A stretch of DNA of 34,423 bases from Methanoculleus sp. MH98A (GTDB lineage: Archaea > Halobacteriota > Methanomicrobia > Methanomicrobiales > Methanoculleaceae): NCBI RefSeq assembly GCF_000691865.1, contig NZ_JMIO01000022.1, positions 1-34,423 of the forward strand, read 5' to 3'. Shown here piece by piece: positions 1 through 6,537 of this stretch; within the stretch, counting starts at the first letter, position 1, and each line of letters begins with the position of its first letter. The notes beneath the pieces are model-generated. The model was not told where the DNA came from, ran no database searches, and saw nothing but the letters and a program-made list of their open reading frames with translations. Position numbers and translations under genes: made by a program.

Positions 1-168
1 GATGACCTCATCGATAAACGATATCGACTGCGAATATCTGGCCAGATAGACCTCTTTGAACTCTTCAGATAACCCGTATCGATCGCAAAAAAGAGTTAAA
101 ACACCACTGTTGTGCATTACCCAGGGGGCAAGGATATTCGTATCGATGCACCAGATGCGTTGGACGAT
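1..168 (-). CDS. PIN-domain protein, N-terminal part, cut by window edge
   Basis: Translation of the minus strand gives RIWCIDTNIL close to the N-terminus. A hydrophobic strand followed by D-T-N-I/V-L is the hallmark of PIN-domain ribonucleases, the toxins of VapBC-type systems; the Asp is the first metal-binding acidic residue. The rest of the domain lies outside the window. The frame has no ATG, GTG or TTG between the in-frame stop of the preceding small gene (181-183) and this motif. A strong GGAGG (176-180) sits 7 nt before an ATC codon at 166-168, so I place the start there. Either an AUC start is used, the true ATG has mutated, or there is a sequencing error. The small basic protein directly upstream could be its partner, but that is inference. 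The DNA is poorer in GC than the genes to the right, which fits an acquired cassette. Confidence 0.55.
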   Translation of the reverse strand, partial: MVQRIWCIDTNILAPWVMHNSGVLTLFCDRYGLSEEFKEVYLARYSQSISFIDEVI

Positions 169-180
169 TGTGATTCCTCC

Positions 181-315
181 TCAGACTCGTTTTCCAGCCT
201 TCCTCTTGGAGTTCCACAAGCCCTTGATCTGCCCTGTCTCCCCGTTAACAGACGACCTTTGCCTTAACTCATAGTACTTCCCTGTAACGGGGTTGTAGAT
301 CCTTTTCTTGGCCAT
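181..315 (-). CDS. 44-residue basic protein upstream of the PIN gene
   Basis: This short ORF begins MAKKRIYNPVTGKYYELRQR and ends in a Lys/Arg-rich tail, giving a strongly basic protein of 44 residues. It ends two codons before the PIN reading frame, in the same frame, with GGAGG of the next gene directly after its stop codon. The compact layout (TATA-like AATAATAAG near 343-354, small basic gene, then a PIN gene) resembles toxin-antitoxin operons in which the small gene comes first. I do not recognise the family from its sequence alone. An antitoxin role is inferred only from position; a basic antitoxin would be unusual, and it could instead be an RNA-binding or ribosome-associated small protein. 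Confidence 0.55.
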   Translation of the reverse strand: MAKKRIYNPVTGKYYELRQRSSVNGETGQIKGLWNSKRKAGKRV

Positions 316-342
316 CGCTCTCACATGGTTCTCTCTCACCTA

Positions 343-354
343 CCTTATTATTCG
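343..354 (-). promoter_or_regulatory. TATA-like promoter of the small basic/PIN gene pair
   Basis: The minus strand reads CGAATAATAAGG here, an archaeal TATA-like box centred about 33 nt before the ATG at 315. The expected transcription start is near 322. No strong Shine-Dalgarno precedes the ATG, although GAGAGCG is nearby. Confidence 0.35.
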
Positions 355-408
355 TTTCGCTACCTCAACCTCCTGCCGCAACAGAGTCCTTCCGTACTTC
401 CCGCAACC

Positions 409-1764
409 TCACCGCCGGTCCACGATCCGCTTCGGCCGGCCGGGCGCCCGGTGGAGTTCGAGCCCGCCCGGCGGCGTGACGGTGCAGAGGATCTGGAGAG
501 AGCCGTCCTCGTATGCCCCCGAAAGGGCCGGAACCGACCGCAGGAGGGCGGCAAGGAACGTCTCCTCGACCTCGCCCGCATCGACGCGGGCGGGGTCGAG
601 ACACTCCACGCTCACCCGGAGGACGGTCTCCCCCGCCTCGTCGCCGCCGTAGACGAACGCTTCGTACTCCCCGTTCAGGCGGGCCATGTTCTCGGGCGCA
701 AAGACCGCCGCCTCCACGTCCACGCGGTTGAGCGCGATATCCCCGATCCGGACCGTCTCCGCCTCGCGCCGGGGGGAGGCGATCCGCATGTGCGTCCGCC
801 CGCACCCGCACCGCTCCCGGGAGACGACCGAGCAGGTATCCTCCGTATCGTAGTTGATGAGGAGCGTCCCCGCCCGCTTGCCCGGAGCAAGGAGCGTCGT
901 GTAGACCAGCCGCCCGGTCTCGCCGTCATGGACGAACCGGTTCATCCCGGGGTCGTAGAGGTCGAAGTGAACCAGATCCTCGGGGACGTGGAGACCTGCC
1001 TGGCGGGTGCACTCGCCGCACATCGTCCCTTCGGTGCTCCCGTAGGAGTTGTAGACCGGACATCCCCAGACCTCCTCCAGGTAGCGCCTCGATTCCGGGG
1101 CGAAACTCTCGCCCCCGACGACCAGTCGTTTCACGCCCGCGTCCTGTGGCGGGTGGCCTTCCGCCTCCATCCTGCGGGCGAGCCGCAGAAGCTTGAAGAC
1201 GCTCCCGATCATCGCCGTCGGGCGGTACTGCGCCATCACCCTGACCGGGAAGGTGCACTTCCCCTCCGGGATGATCGCCATCCCGATGTCCCGGGCGGCG
1301 AGGGTCATGGTGTTCGCGCCGACGTTCATCCCGTAGGAGGCGCAGACCACCACCCGGTCGCCGGCCTCGAACCCCTGCGAGACAAAGAGCCGGGCGTACT
1401 TCTCCGCATACCGCTCCCAGTCCTCCCAGGTGAGGAAGAAACTCTTCGGGATACCGCTCGTCCCGGAGGTCTCGTTGACCGTGAAGACCGCCTCCCAGGG
1501 AACGCTCCTGAAGCAGAACTCCTGCTCATGCGGGGGCTGGTATCGCCGGATCGTCGCCCCGGAGATGATGGGCAGATCGCGGAGATCCTCGTGCTCCCGG
1601 ATTGCCTCCGGGCGGATGTTGTGCCGCTCGAACCACCGGCGGTAGAAGGGTGAGTGCTCCACTGCATACCGGACGGTCAGGCGAATCCGTTCTTCGATCA
1701 TCGCGTCGAGATCCGATCTCGCAAGCGTCTCGACCGCCGGGTCATGATATCTGTTGCCTGTCAT
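409..1764 (-). CDS. Coenzyme F390 synthetase-like adenylate-forming enzyme
   Basis: A 451-residue member of the PaaK / coenzyme F390 synthetase branch of adenylate-forming enzymes. The ATP-binding P-loop-like motif TSGTSGIPK lies at about residues 99-107 and the adenylate motif YNSYGSTEG, followed by a conserved MCGEC, at about 239-252. A C-terminal domain with GCGRTHMR follows. In methanogens, F390 synthetase adenylylates the deazaflavin coenzyme F420 when cells meet oxygen, probably as a redox signal; related PaaK enzymes make phenylacetyl-CoA. Length fits the F390 synthetase family. The methanogen context favours F390 synthetase, but substrate cannot be read from sequence. It lies 42 bp downstream of the DASS transporter on the same strand and could be co-transcribed. 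The ATG at 1764 is the first start and gives a normal N-terminus. Confidence 0.75.
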   Translation of the reverse strand: MTGNRYHDPAVETLARSDLDAMIEERIRLTVRYAVEHSPFYRRWFERHNIRPEAIREHEDLRDLPIISGATIRRYQPPHEQEFCFRSVPWEAVFTVNETSGTSGIPKSFFLTWEDWERYAEKYARLFVSQGFEAGDRVVVCASYGMNVGANTMTLAARDIGMAIIPEGKCTFPVRVMAQYRPTAMIGSVFKLLRLARRMEAEGHPPQDAGVKRLVVGGESFAPESRRYLEEVWGCPVYNSYGSTEGTMCGECTRQAGLHVPEDLVHFDLYDPGMNRFVHDGETGRLVYTTLLAPGKRAGTLLINYDTEDTCSVVSRERCGCGRTHMRIASPRREAETVRIGDIALNRVDVEAAVFAPENMARLNGEYEAFVYGGDEAGETVLRVSVECLDPARVDAGEVEETFLAALLRSVPALSGAYEDGSLQILCTVTPPGGLELHRAPGRPKRIVDRR

Positions 1765-1806
1765 CCGGCCGGGATAGACGCGGGGGATAAAATAGGTGCC
1801 GGGGGA

Positions 1807-3315
1807 TCAGAGCGCCCAGGCGGGAATGTCCAGGGGAACCCCGAGTGCCCAGAGGACGATCGTGTAGAGGCAGACCATCCAGAGCGCCACGCCGATGAGG
1901 TCGAGCGCCCAGCCGGACCGGAGCAGGTCTCTTGCGGAGATGTAGCCGCTTCCGTAGGCGACGGCGTTCGGCGGGGTGGCGACCGGGAGCATGAACGCCA
2001 TGGATGCGCAGACCGCGGCGGTCATCATCAGGACGATCGGGTTTAAGCCCATGCTGACGGCCGTGACCGCCATGATCGGCATCAGAACGGCGGCCATGGC
2101 CGTGTTCGAGGCGATTTCCGATGCAAACGAGACTCCCAGCGCCACGATGAGGATCAGGAGGATGACCGGGAGCCCGTGGATGAGCGTGAGCGACTCGACG
2201 ATCGTTGCGGCAAGTCCGCTCGCGAGGAACCCGTTCGAGAGAGCGATGCCGCCGCCGAAGAGGAGGAGGATGCCCCAGGGGATCTTCACCGCCCATTCCC
2301 ATTCCATCGTAAAGATGCCTTTCTTCGCGTCGACCGGGAGGACGAAGAGGAGGAGGGCCCCGAAGATCGCGATGGTGGAGTCCTTGATCCCGGGGAAGAT
2401 CATGTCCAGGCCCGGGACGACGAACCCGCCGATCTCTTTCGTCTGCGCAAATACCCATGCGAGGGCGGTCAGGGTAAAGACGATGAGCGTCCACCGCTCC
2501 CCGGTGGAGATCGAACCGAGTTTCTCGAGCTCCTCGCGGATGATCCCTTTGGCGCTCGGGAGGCTCGACCCCATCCGGCGGTAGGGAACCTCGATGAGCC
2601 AGAGCCAGGCAATGACGAGGAATACGGCGGCGAACGGGACGCCGAACTTCATCCAGGTGAAGAAATCGATGGTGGGCGCGTCGGGAAAGATCGTCGCGAG
2701 CTGGGAGATGAAGATCCCGTTCGGGGGCGTGCCGATGATCGTGGCGATCCCCCCGATGCTCGCGGCGTAGGGGATGGAGAGGAGGAGACACCGGGCGAGA
2801 GCCTGCTCTTTCCCGTCGAGATTCTCAAGGGCTTTGTCGGTCCCGGGGATGATCGTCAGGATGATCGCGACCGCGATCGGGATCATCATCATCGCGGTTG
2901 CCGTGTTCGAGATCCACATCGAGAGAAACGCCGTGGCGACCATGAACCCGAGCACCAGGCGCTTCGGGCTCGTTCCCACGAGACGTATGATATGCAGGGC
3001 GATACGCCGGTGCAGGCCCCACCGCTGCATCGACATGGCGATGATGAACCCCCCGAGGAAGAGGAAGATTACCTCGTTACCGTATGACTCCGCCACCTCC
3101 ACCGGGGAGAGAACCCCGAGCACCGGGAAGAGAACCAGCGGAAGCAGGGCGGTCGCCTCAAGGGGGATGACGCCCGTGACCCAGAACAGGACCATCAGGA
3201 TGGTCACTGCCGCGACGGCTTTGGCCTCGGGCGCAAGGATGGTGGGATCAACGGGAATCGCCAGTACCACGAAGAAGACGAGGATTGATGCGATGATAAA
3301 GGCGACCCTGCTCAT
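1807..3315 (-). CDS. DASS-family (SLC13) sodium/anion symporter
   Basis: A 502-residue, very hydrophobic protein with the two-fold repeat of divalent-anion:Na+ symporters. The signature SNT motifs occur at residues 136-138 (WISNTATA) and 402-404 (EIASNTAM), each followed by a Pro-rich hairpin: GTPPN at about 194-198 and ATPPN at about 445-449. In this family SNT motifs bind Na+ and the carboxylate of the substrate. Likely substrates are C4-dicarboxylates, citrate or sulfate; the sequence does not settle which. About 11-12 membrane segments are expected. A TATA box about 26 nt upstream and no Shine-Dalgarno suggest a leaderless mRNA starting at or next to the ATG at 3315. The next gene downstream, the F390 synthetase-like gene, may share the transcript. 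Confidence 0.85.
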   Translation of the reverse strand: MSRVAFIIASILVFFVVLAIPVDPTILAPEAKAVAAVTILMVLFWVTGVIPLEATALLPLVLFPVLGVLSPVEVAESYGNEVIFLFLGGFIIAMSMQRWGLHRRIALHIIRLVGTSPKRLVLGFMVATAFLSMWISNTATAMMMIPIAVAIILTIIPGTDKALENLDGKEQALARCLLLSIPYAASIGGIATIIGTPPNGIFISQLATIFPDAPTIDFFTWMKFGVPFAAVFLVIAWLWLIEVPYRRMGSSLPSAKGIIREELEKLGSISTGERWTLIVFTLTALAWVFAQTKEIGGFVVPGLDMIFPGIKDSTIAIFGALLLFVLPVDAKKGIFTMEWEWAVKIPWGILLLFGGGIALSNGFLASGLAATIVESLTLIHGLPVILLILIVALGVSFASEIASNTAMAAVLMPIMAVTAVSMGLNPIVLMMTAAVCASMAFMLPVATPPNAVAYGSGYISARDLLRSGWALDLIGVALWMVCLYTIVLWALGVPLDIPAWAL

Positions 3316-3335
3316 TATCAGAAATGGGAGAAGAA

Positions 3336-3349
3336 ATTATTTAAGTATA
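3336..3349 (-). promoter_or_regulatory. TATA box of the DASS transporter gene
   Basis: The minus strand reads TATACTTAAATAAT, matching the archaeal TATA consensus. Its centre is about 26-28 nt before the ATG at 3315, so transcription should begin at or next to the start codon. The surroundings are markedly AT-rich against a GC-rich background. Confidence 0.5.
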
Positions 3350-3486
3350 AGGAATCGAATTCCGGCGCATTTAAAGGATTTCCCAGGAATTCGGGCAACT
3401 TAAACCGTGCTCCGTCGGGACAGGCCGATCCGGGCGCGGCCGGAACCCGTCCCGGCGGAGAGAAGCCGCCGCGCCACCATACCAAC

Positions 3487-3493
3487 CTATATC
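3487..3493 (+). promoter_or_regulatory. TATA box of the DUF3821 surface-protein gene
   Basis: CTATATC lies 26-32 nt before the ATG at 3519 with no Shine-Dalgarno in between, so a leaderless or nearly leaderless mRNA is predicted. Confidence 0.45.
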
Positions 3494-3518
3494 AGCAGAA
3501 TCAGCCATACGAAATACC

Positions 3519-4523
3519 ATGGCACCAGAGTGGATCCGCAGGCGAGGCCTCGTCATCCTCCTCGCCATCTGCATCATTGCCCTTTGCGTGGGGCAGGCCG
3601 GAGCCCGCGGCCCGACGATCCGCGACATCCAGCCCCACGATGCGATCTTTATCTACGAAGAGGGGCTCGACCTCTCGCAGCTGAGGAACGCGACCACGGA
3701 TAACCCGGTCACGGAACTGCGGCGATACCAGGACGACAACCCCGACCGGGGAGTCACGAGGAGCATCCCGGTCACCGACGACACCAACTTCGAGGTGCAG
3801 GATATCTACCTGCAGGAGGACTACGGAACATACTACGCCTACAACCCCGAGGACGGGACGACGGCACAGGTCATGATCCGCGAACCGAGACTCTTCCTCG
3901 ACGTGGTGCTCGCGAACCCCTACCACAACGAACCCCTGGAAGGGCTGACCGTCTCCCCGAACACCCGGATAGCGTTCAGGGTGTCCTCTCCCGACGTCGG
4001 GGCGTTCTACCAGGCGGGCGGCGTCTACCCGGCGACGATTGACCTCGTGCTCACCACGCCGGGCGGCGCCGAGACCACCGTCATCGGAGGACGCAACTTC
4101 GCGGGGTTAAACGTCAGTTCGACCCGGTTCTACACCGATGATCCGGGCAGGCCGGGCGCAGTCCGGCTCGGTGGCCTCGGTGAGCCGGGGACCTACTCCG
4201 TCAGGGCGGTGTGGAGGACGCCTTCGGGGTTCGACGCCTACGCTCCAGACTCCGAGCGGGTGGCGTTCACGGTAGCAAACCGCGTCGGGGTGGATACGAC
4301 CGCAACGCCGACACCCACCGCAACCGTGACGGCCACGCCGACGGCAACACCAACGGAGACGACCGTGCCCACGACCGAACCGACGGCAACGGAGACGGTA
4401 ACACCGGTCACAACCGCGACGACGGAGCCGGCAACCCCGACACCGACCGCAGCGCCGCTTCCGGCCGCCCTGGCCGTAGCTGCGGCCGGGCTCGCCCTGG
4501 CGCTCGCCGCCAGGCGGCGGTAA
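3519..4523 (+). CDS. Secreted, wall-spanning surface protein with DUF3821-like domain
   Basis: A 334-residue exported protein. Residues 1-29 form a signal peptide (charged start, hydrophobic core, cleavage near GQAGA-RG). Residues about 30-255 resemble DUF3821, a domain found in Methanomicrobiales surface proteins, starting with GPTIRDIQPHDAIFIYEEGL and containing a beta-rich second half. Residues about 262-312 are a Thr/Pro spacer of repeated TPTAT-like units, expected to be glycosylated. A C-terminal hydrophobic segment (LPAALAVAAAGLALALA) followed by RRR anchors it in the membrane. This architecture is that of archaeal S-layer-associated proteins with a C-terminal membrane anchor. Function of DUF3821 is unknown. 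It stands alone: its 3' end is 6 bp from the convergent HEAT gene. Confidence 0.75.
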   Translation: MAPEWIRRRGLVILLAICIIALCVGQAGARGPTIRDIQPHDAIFIYEEGLDLSQLRNATTDNPVTELRRYQDDNPDRGVTRSIPVTDDTNFEVQDIYLQEDYGTYYAYNPEDGTTAQVMIREPRLFLDVVLANPYHNEPLEGLTVSPNTRIAFRVSSPDVGAFYQAGGVYPATIDLVLTTPGGAETTVIGGRNFAGLNVSSTRFYTDDPGRPGAVRLGGLGEPGTYSVRAVWRTPSGFDAYAPDSERVAFTVANRVGVDTTATPTPTATVTATPTATPTETTVPTTEPTATETVTPVTTATTEPATPTPTAAPLPAALAVAAAGLALALAARRR

Positions 4524-4529
4524 AAGAGG

Positions 4530-4841
4530 TCAGCAGAACCGGCAGCCGCAGCCGCCGTCAGCATCCCTGATGCCGCGGAGGGCGGCCGCCGCCCATTTTG
4601 CGACGCCCGGATCGGCGTCCTCGAGCGCCTGCACGAGCGCCGGGACCGCTTCCGCATCCCCGATCATCCCGAGGGTGTAGGCCGCCCACATACGGAGGCG
4701 GGAGTCGGGATCGTCGAGCGCCGAAAGAAGCGGCGGGAGAGCGTCCCGGCCGAGGGCGGCGAGGTTCGCCGCCGCTGCCATCCGGTCGGCGGTTTCACCG
4801 TCGCGGAGAATCAGGACCAGGGCTTCGGGATCCACTCTCAT
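4530..4841 (-). CDS. Small HEAT-repeat protein
   Basis: A 103-residue protein built from about three HEAT (PBS-lyase-type) repeats. The repeated pattern is paired helices with A-A-x-L-G/R at the turn, visible at MAAAANLAALG (about 21-31), RMWAAYTLGMIGD (about 49-61) and AKWAAAALRGIRD (about 80-92). Such repeats form alpha-solenoid protein-interaction surfaces. The C-terminus GGCGCRFC holds three closely spaced Cys residues that could bind metal or be redox active; that is inference. Its ATG at 4841 overlaps the stop of a tiny ORF in an ATGA arrangement, which suggests translational coupling if that ORF is real. Confidence 0.75.
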   Translation of the reverse strand: MRVDPEALVLILRDGETADRMAAAANLAALGRDALPPLLSALDDPDSRLRMWAAYTLGMIGDAEAVPALVQALEDADPGVAKWAAAALRGIRDADGGCGCRFC

Positions 4842-4939
4842 AGAGGCGTCTTCCCCTCTTCCTTCTTCTTGTCGCCCGCTGTTCTGCCGTCAACCGATAC
4901 GACCGCCGTATCGTCCCGCTCACTGACCGTTACGTCCAT
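4838..4939 (-). CDS. Possible 33-residue ORF resembling the start of a STAS domain
   Basis: The minus strand encodes MDVTVSERDDTAVVSVDGRT followed by a Lys/Glu-rich tail of 13 residues. The first 19 residues resemble the first two strands of STAS domains (anti-sigma-factor antagonists), but the rest of the domain is absent. Its stop overlaps the HEAT start codon (ATGA). It may be a real short coupled ORF or the 5' remnant of a decayed STAS gene. No clear Shine-Dalgarno or strong TATA box was seen. Confidence 0.3.
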   Translation of the reverse strand: MDVTVSERDDTAVVSVDGRTAGDKKKEEGKTPL

Positions 4940-5084
4940 GGTCTTGTATCGGCGCGAGAGGGAAAAAAAGCGCTCGTTTTGTACCGAGGTTCACGCGACG
5001 CTTACGTTCTCCAAAAAAGGGCTTTGTTGAAATCCTTCACCCAGAGAATGAATTACCTCCAGATCATCCATACCTCACCGACTC

Positions 5085-5157
5085 ACGCGAAGCCGCGAAG
5101 TCGCGAAGTCTGGATAGGTATTGACGGCCTCTTTCGCGTTCTTCGCGGCTTCGCGCG
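5085..5157. repeat. Inverted repeat of the unit CGCGAAGCCGCGAAG
   Basis: The left arm near 5086-5108 contains CGCGAAGCCGCGAAG followed by TCGCGAAG. The right arm near 5133-5157 is its reverse complement (CTTCGCGGCTTCGCG), about 40 bp away. Each arm is itself made of repeated CGCGAAG units. The approximately 300-bp gap from 4940 to 5240 holds this structure and no convincing gene. It could fold as a large hairpin at the 3' side of the lipoprotein gene, or be a copy of a dispersed intergenic repeat. Confidence 0.6.
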
Positions 5158-5228
5158 AGGCCATGCCCCGACCTCTATTGAAAACCGAGTGTTATCCAGA
5201 GGTTGTGGAAAGCATTTCAACAGGGCTC

Positions 5229-5234
5229 AAAAAA
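5229..5234 (-). terminator. Oligo-T terminator after the repeat lipoprotein
   Basis: Just after the TAA stop at 5241-5243, the minus strand has a run of six T. Archaeal RNA polymerase commonly terminates at such oligo-T runs. Confidence 0.4.
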
Positions 5235-5240
5235 GAATGG

Positions 5241-6422
5241 TTAGTGAGTCTGCCGGTAGTAGTCCCAGGCATCCATCTCTGTCCCGTTTGCAAAGATACA
5301 GACACCGTACTCGCTGCCGTCGGGGTTCTTCCGGATCTCGTAGGTGTGGCCCTGCTCCGTGCACCAGACCGCGGCCGGGTTCGCGATCCCGACGTTCCCG
5401 CCGCACGCGGCGGAGATCCACGGGACGGCGATGACTTCGATCGGCGTCCCCCACTGCTGGATGGTCGCGGTATCGCGGGCGGCTTCGCCGACGAAGGTGA
5501 GGCGCATCCCGTCGACACGGTAGGCCTCGTCGAGATCGAGCGGGAGGTAGCGCTCCCCGTCGTCGGCGACGATACCGTAGAACCCGCCTTCGAGGTCGAT
5601 GTGGGTGACCGTCCCGGTCTTCGCGACGTAGGTCGCGTTCCCTGCCCTCTCGATGGCGATGACCTCGACGGGAGTGCCCCACTGCTGGATGGTCATGGTA
5701 TTCTCCTTGATCCGGGCGACGAACGTCACGTTCGTGCCGTCGACCCGCCAGGACTCGTTCAGGTTGACCGGGAGGTAGTTGCCGTCGTCGGCGACGAGGC
5801 CGTAGAACCCGCCCTCGAGGTCGATGTAGGTGACCGTGGCGTTCCCGGAGACGAGCAGGACGCCTTCAATCACCTCGATCGACCGGATCTCGACCGGGGT
5901 TCCCCACATCTGGATTCCCGCGGCATCGTCCTGCACGTCGGCGCTGAACTGCACTAAAAGACCGTCCCGCCGGTACTCCGCCGGGAGGTTTCGGGGCAGG
6001 AAATTCCTGCCGTCGTCGGTGACGATACCATAGAACCCGCCTTCGAGATCGACGAACGTGATCGTGCCGTTGGCCGCGACCGTCCGGCGGGTGTCGCCCG
6101 CCGCGATCTCGACAACCTCGACCGGCGTCCCCCACTGCTGGATGGTTGCCGTCTCGCTCGCGGGTTCGACGGCGAACGCGACACGGAGGCCGTCCTGCCG
6201 GCATTCAGTCGGGAGGTCGGCGGGGAGGTAGCGTTCGCCGTCATCGGCGACGATCCCGTAGAACCCGCCTTCGAGATCGACGAACGTGATCGTGCCGTTC
6301 CCGGAGATGCGATCGGCCGGCTCGTCCTCTCCTCCGGCAGCCATGCACCCGCATGCAACGACAGCCCCGAAGAGAACGAGGAAGATAACCAGGTAGTTCG
6401 GATTGGATCCCGTCATAGGCAT
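5241..6422 (-). CDS. Lipoprotein with four internal repeats and C-terminal DUF333
   Basis: An exported lipoprotein of 393 residues. The N-terminus has a hydrophobic stretch ending AVVACGC, a lipobox-like site for lipid attachment at Cys. Four repeats of about 75-76 residues follow, each containing T-x-T/TY-I/V-D-LEGGFYG-IVADDG-x-YLP and ending TIQQWGTPVEVI-like; the GGFYG codons recur at 225-228-bp intervals. The short beta-strand pattern suggests a small beta-barrel repeat. The last roughly 55 residues match DUF333 (NPAAVWC..QG..YEIR...G..YGVCIF..G...DAWDYYR), a domain also found in bacterial envelope lipoproteins. Function is unknown; an extracellular binding or inhibitor role is possible. 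Start chosen at ATG 6422; an ATG at 6416 is an alternative and the TTG at 6425 is less likely. Confidence 0.75.
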   Translation of the reverse strand: MPMTGSNPNYLVIFLVLFGAVVACGCMAAGGEDEPADRISGNGTITFVDLEGGFYGIVADDGERYLPADLPTECRQDGLRVAFAVEPASETATIQQWGTPVEVVEIAAGDTRRTVAANGTITFVDLEGGFYGIVTDDGRNFLPRNLPAEYRRDGLLVQFSADVQDDAAGIQMWGTPVEIRSIEVIEGVLLVSGNATVTYIDLEGGFYGLVADDGNYLPVNLNESWRVDGTNVTFVARIKENTMTIQQWGTPVEVIAIERAGNATYVAKTGTVTHIDLEGGFYGIVADDGERYLPLDLDEAYRVDGMRLTFVGEAARDTATIQQWGTPIEVIAVPWISAACGGNVGIANPAAVWCTEQGHTYEIRKNPDGSEYGVCIFANGTEMDAWDYYRQTH

Positions 6423-6515
6423 CAACAGGGATACATTACGCCGGGGGAGGTAAGTAGGTTTCCTTAACTACGAACAAATTCGGAGTTATTCGGCAGGACA
6501 GCCACATATCGGGCG

Positions 6516-6521
6516 AAAAAA
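6516..6521 (-). terminator. Oligo-T terminator after DUF2207 gene
   Basis: The minus strand has six T at 16-22 nt past the stop codon of the DUF2207 gene, a typical archaeal oligo-T terminator. Confidence 0.4.
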
Positions 6522-6537
6522 GTGTCGGAAGAGAGTG

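Noticed and set aside
181-183. TGA between the small basic gene and the PIN frame read as selenocysteine or read-through.
   Set aside because: A GGAGG directly after the stop argues for a separate gene, and no selenocysteine insertion element was seen; Methanomicrobiales are not known to me to use it.
325-1653. A 442-codon plus-strand frame opposite the F390 synthetase-like gene.
   Set aside because: Antisense shadow; composition and lack of motifs are typical of GC-rich third-position effects.
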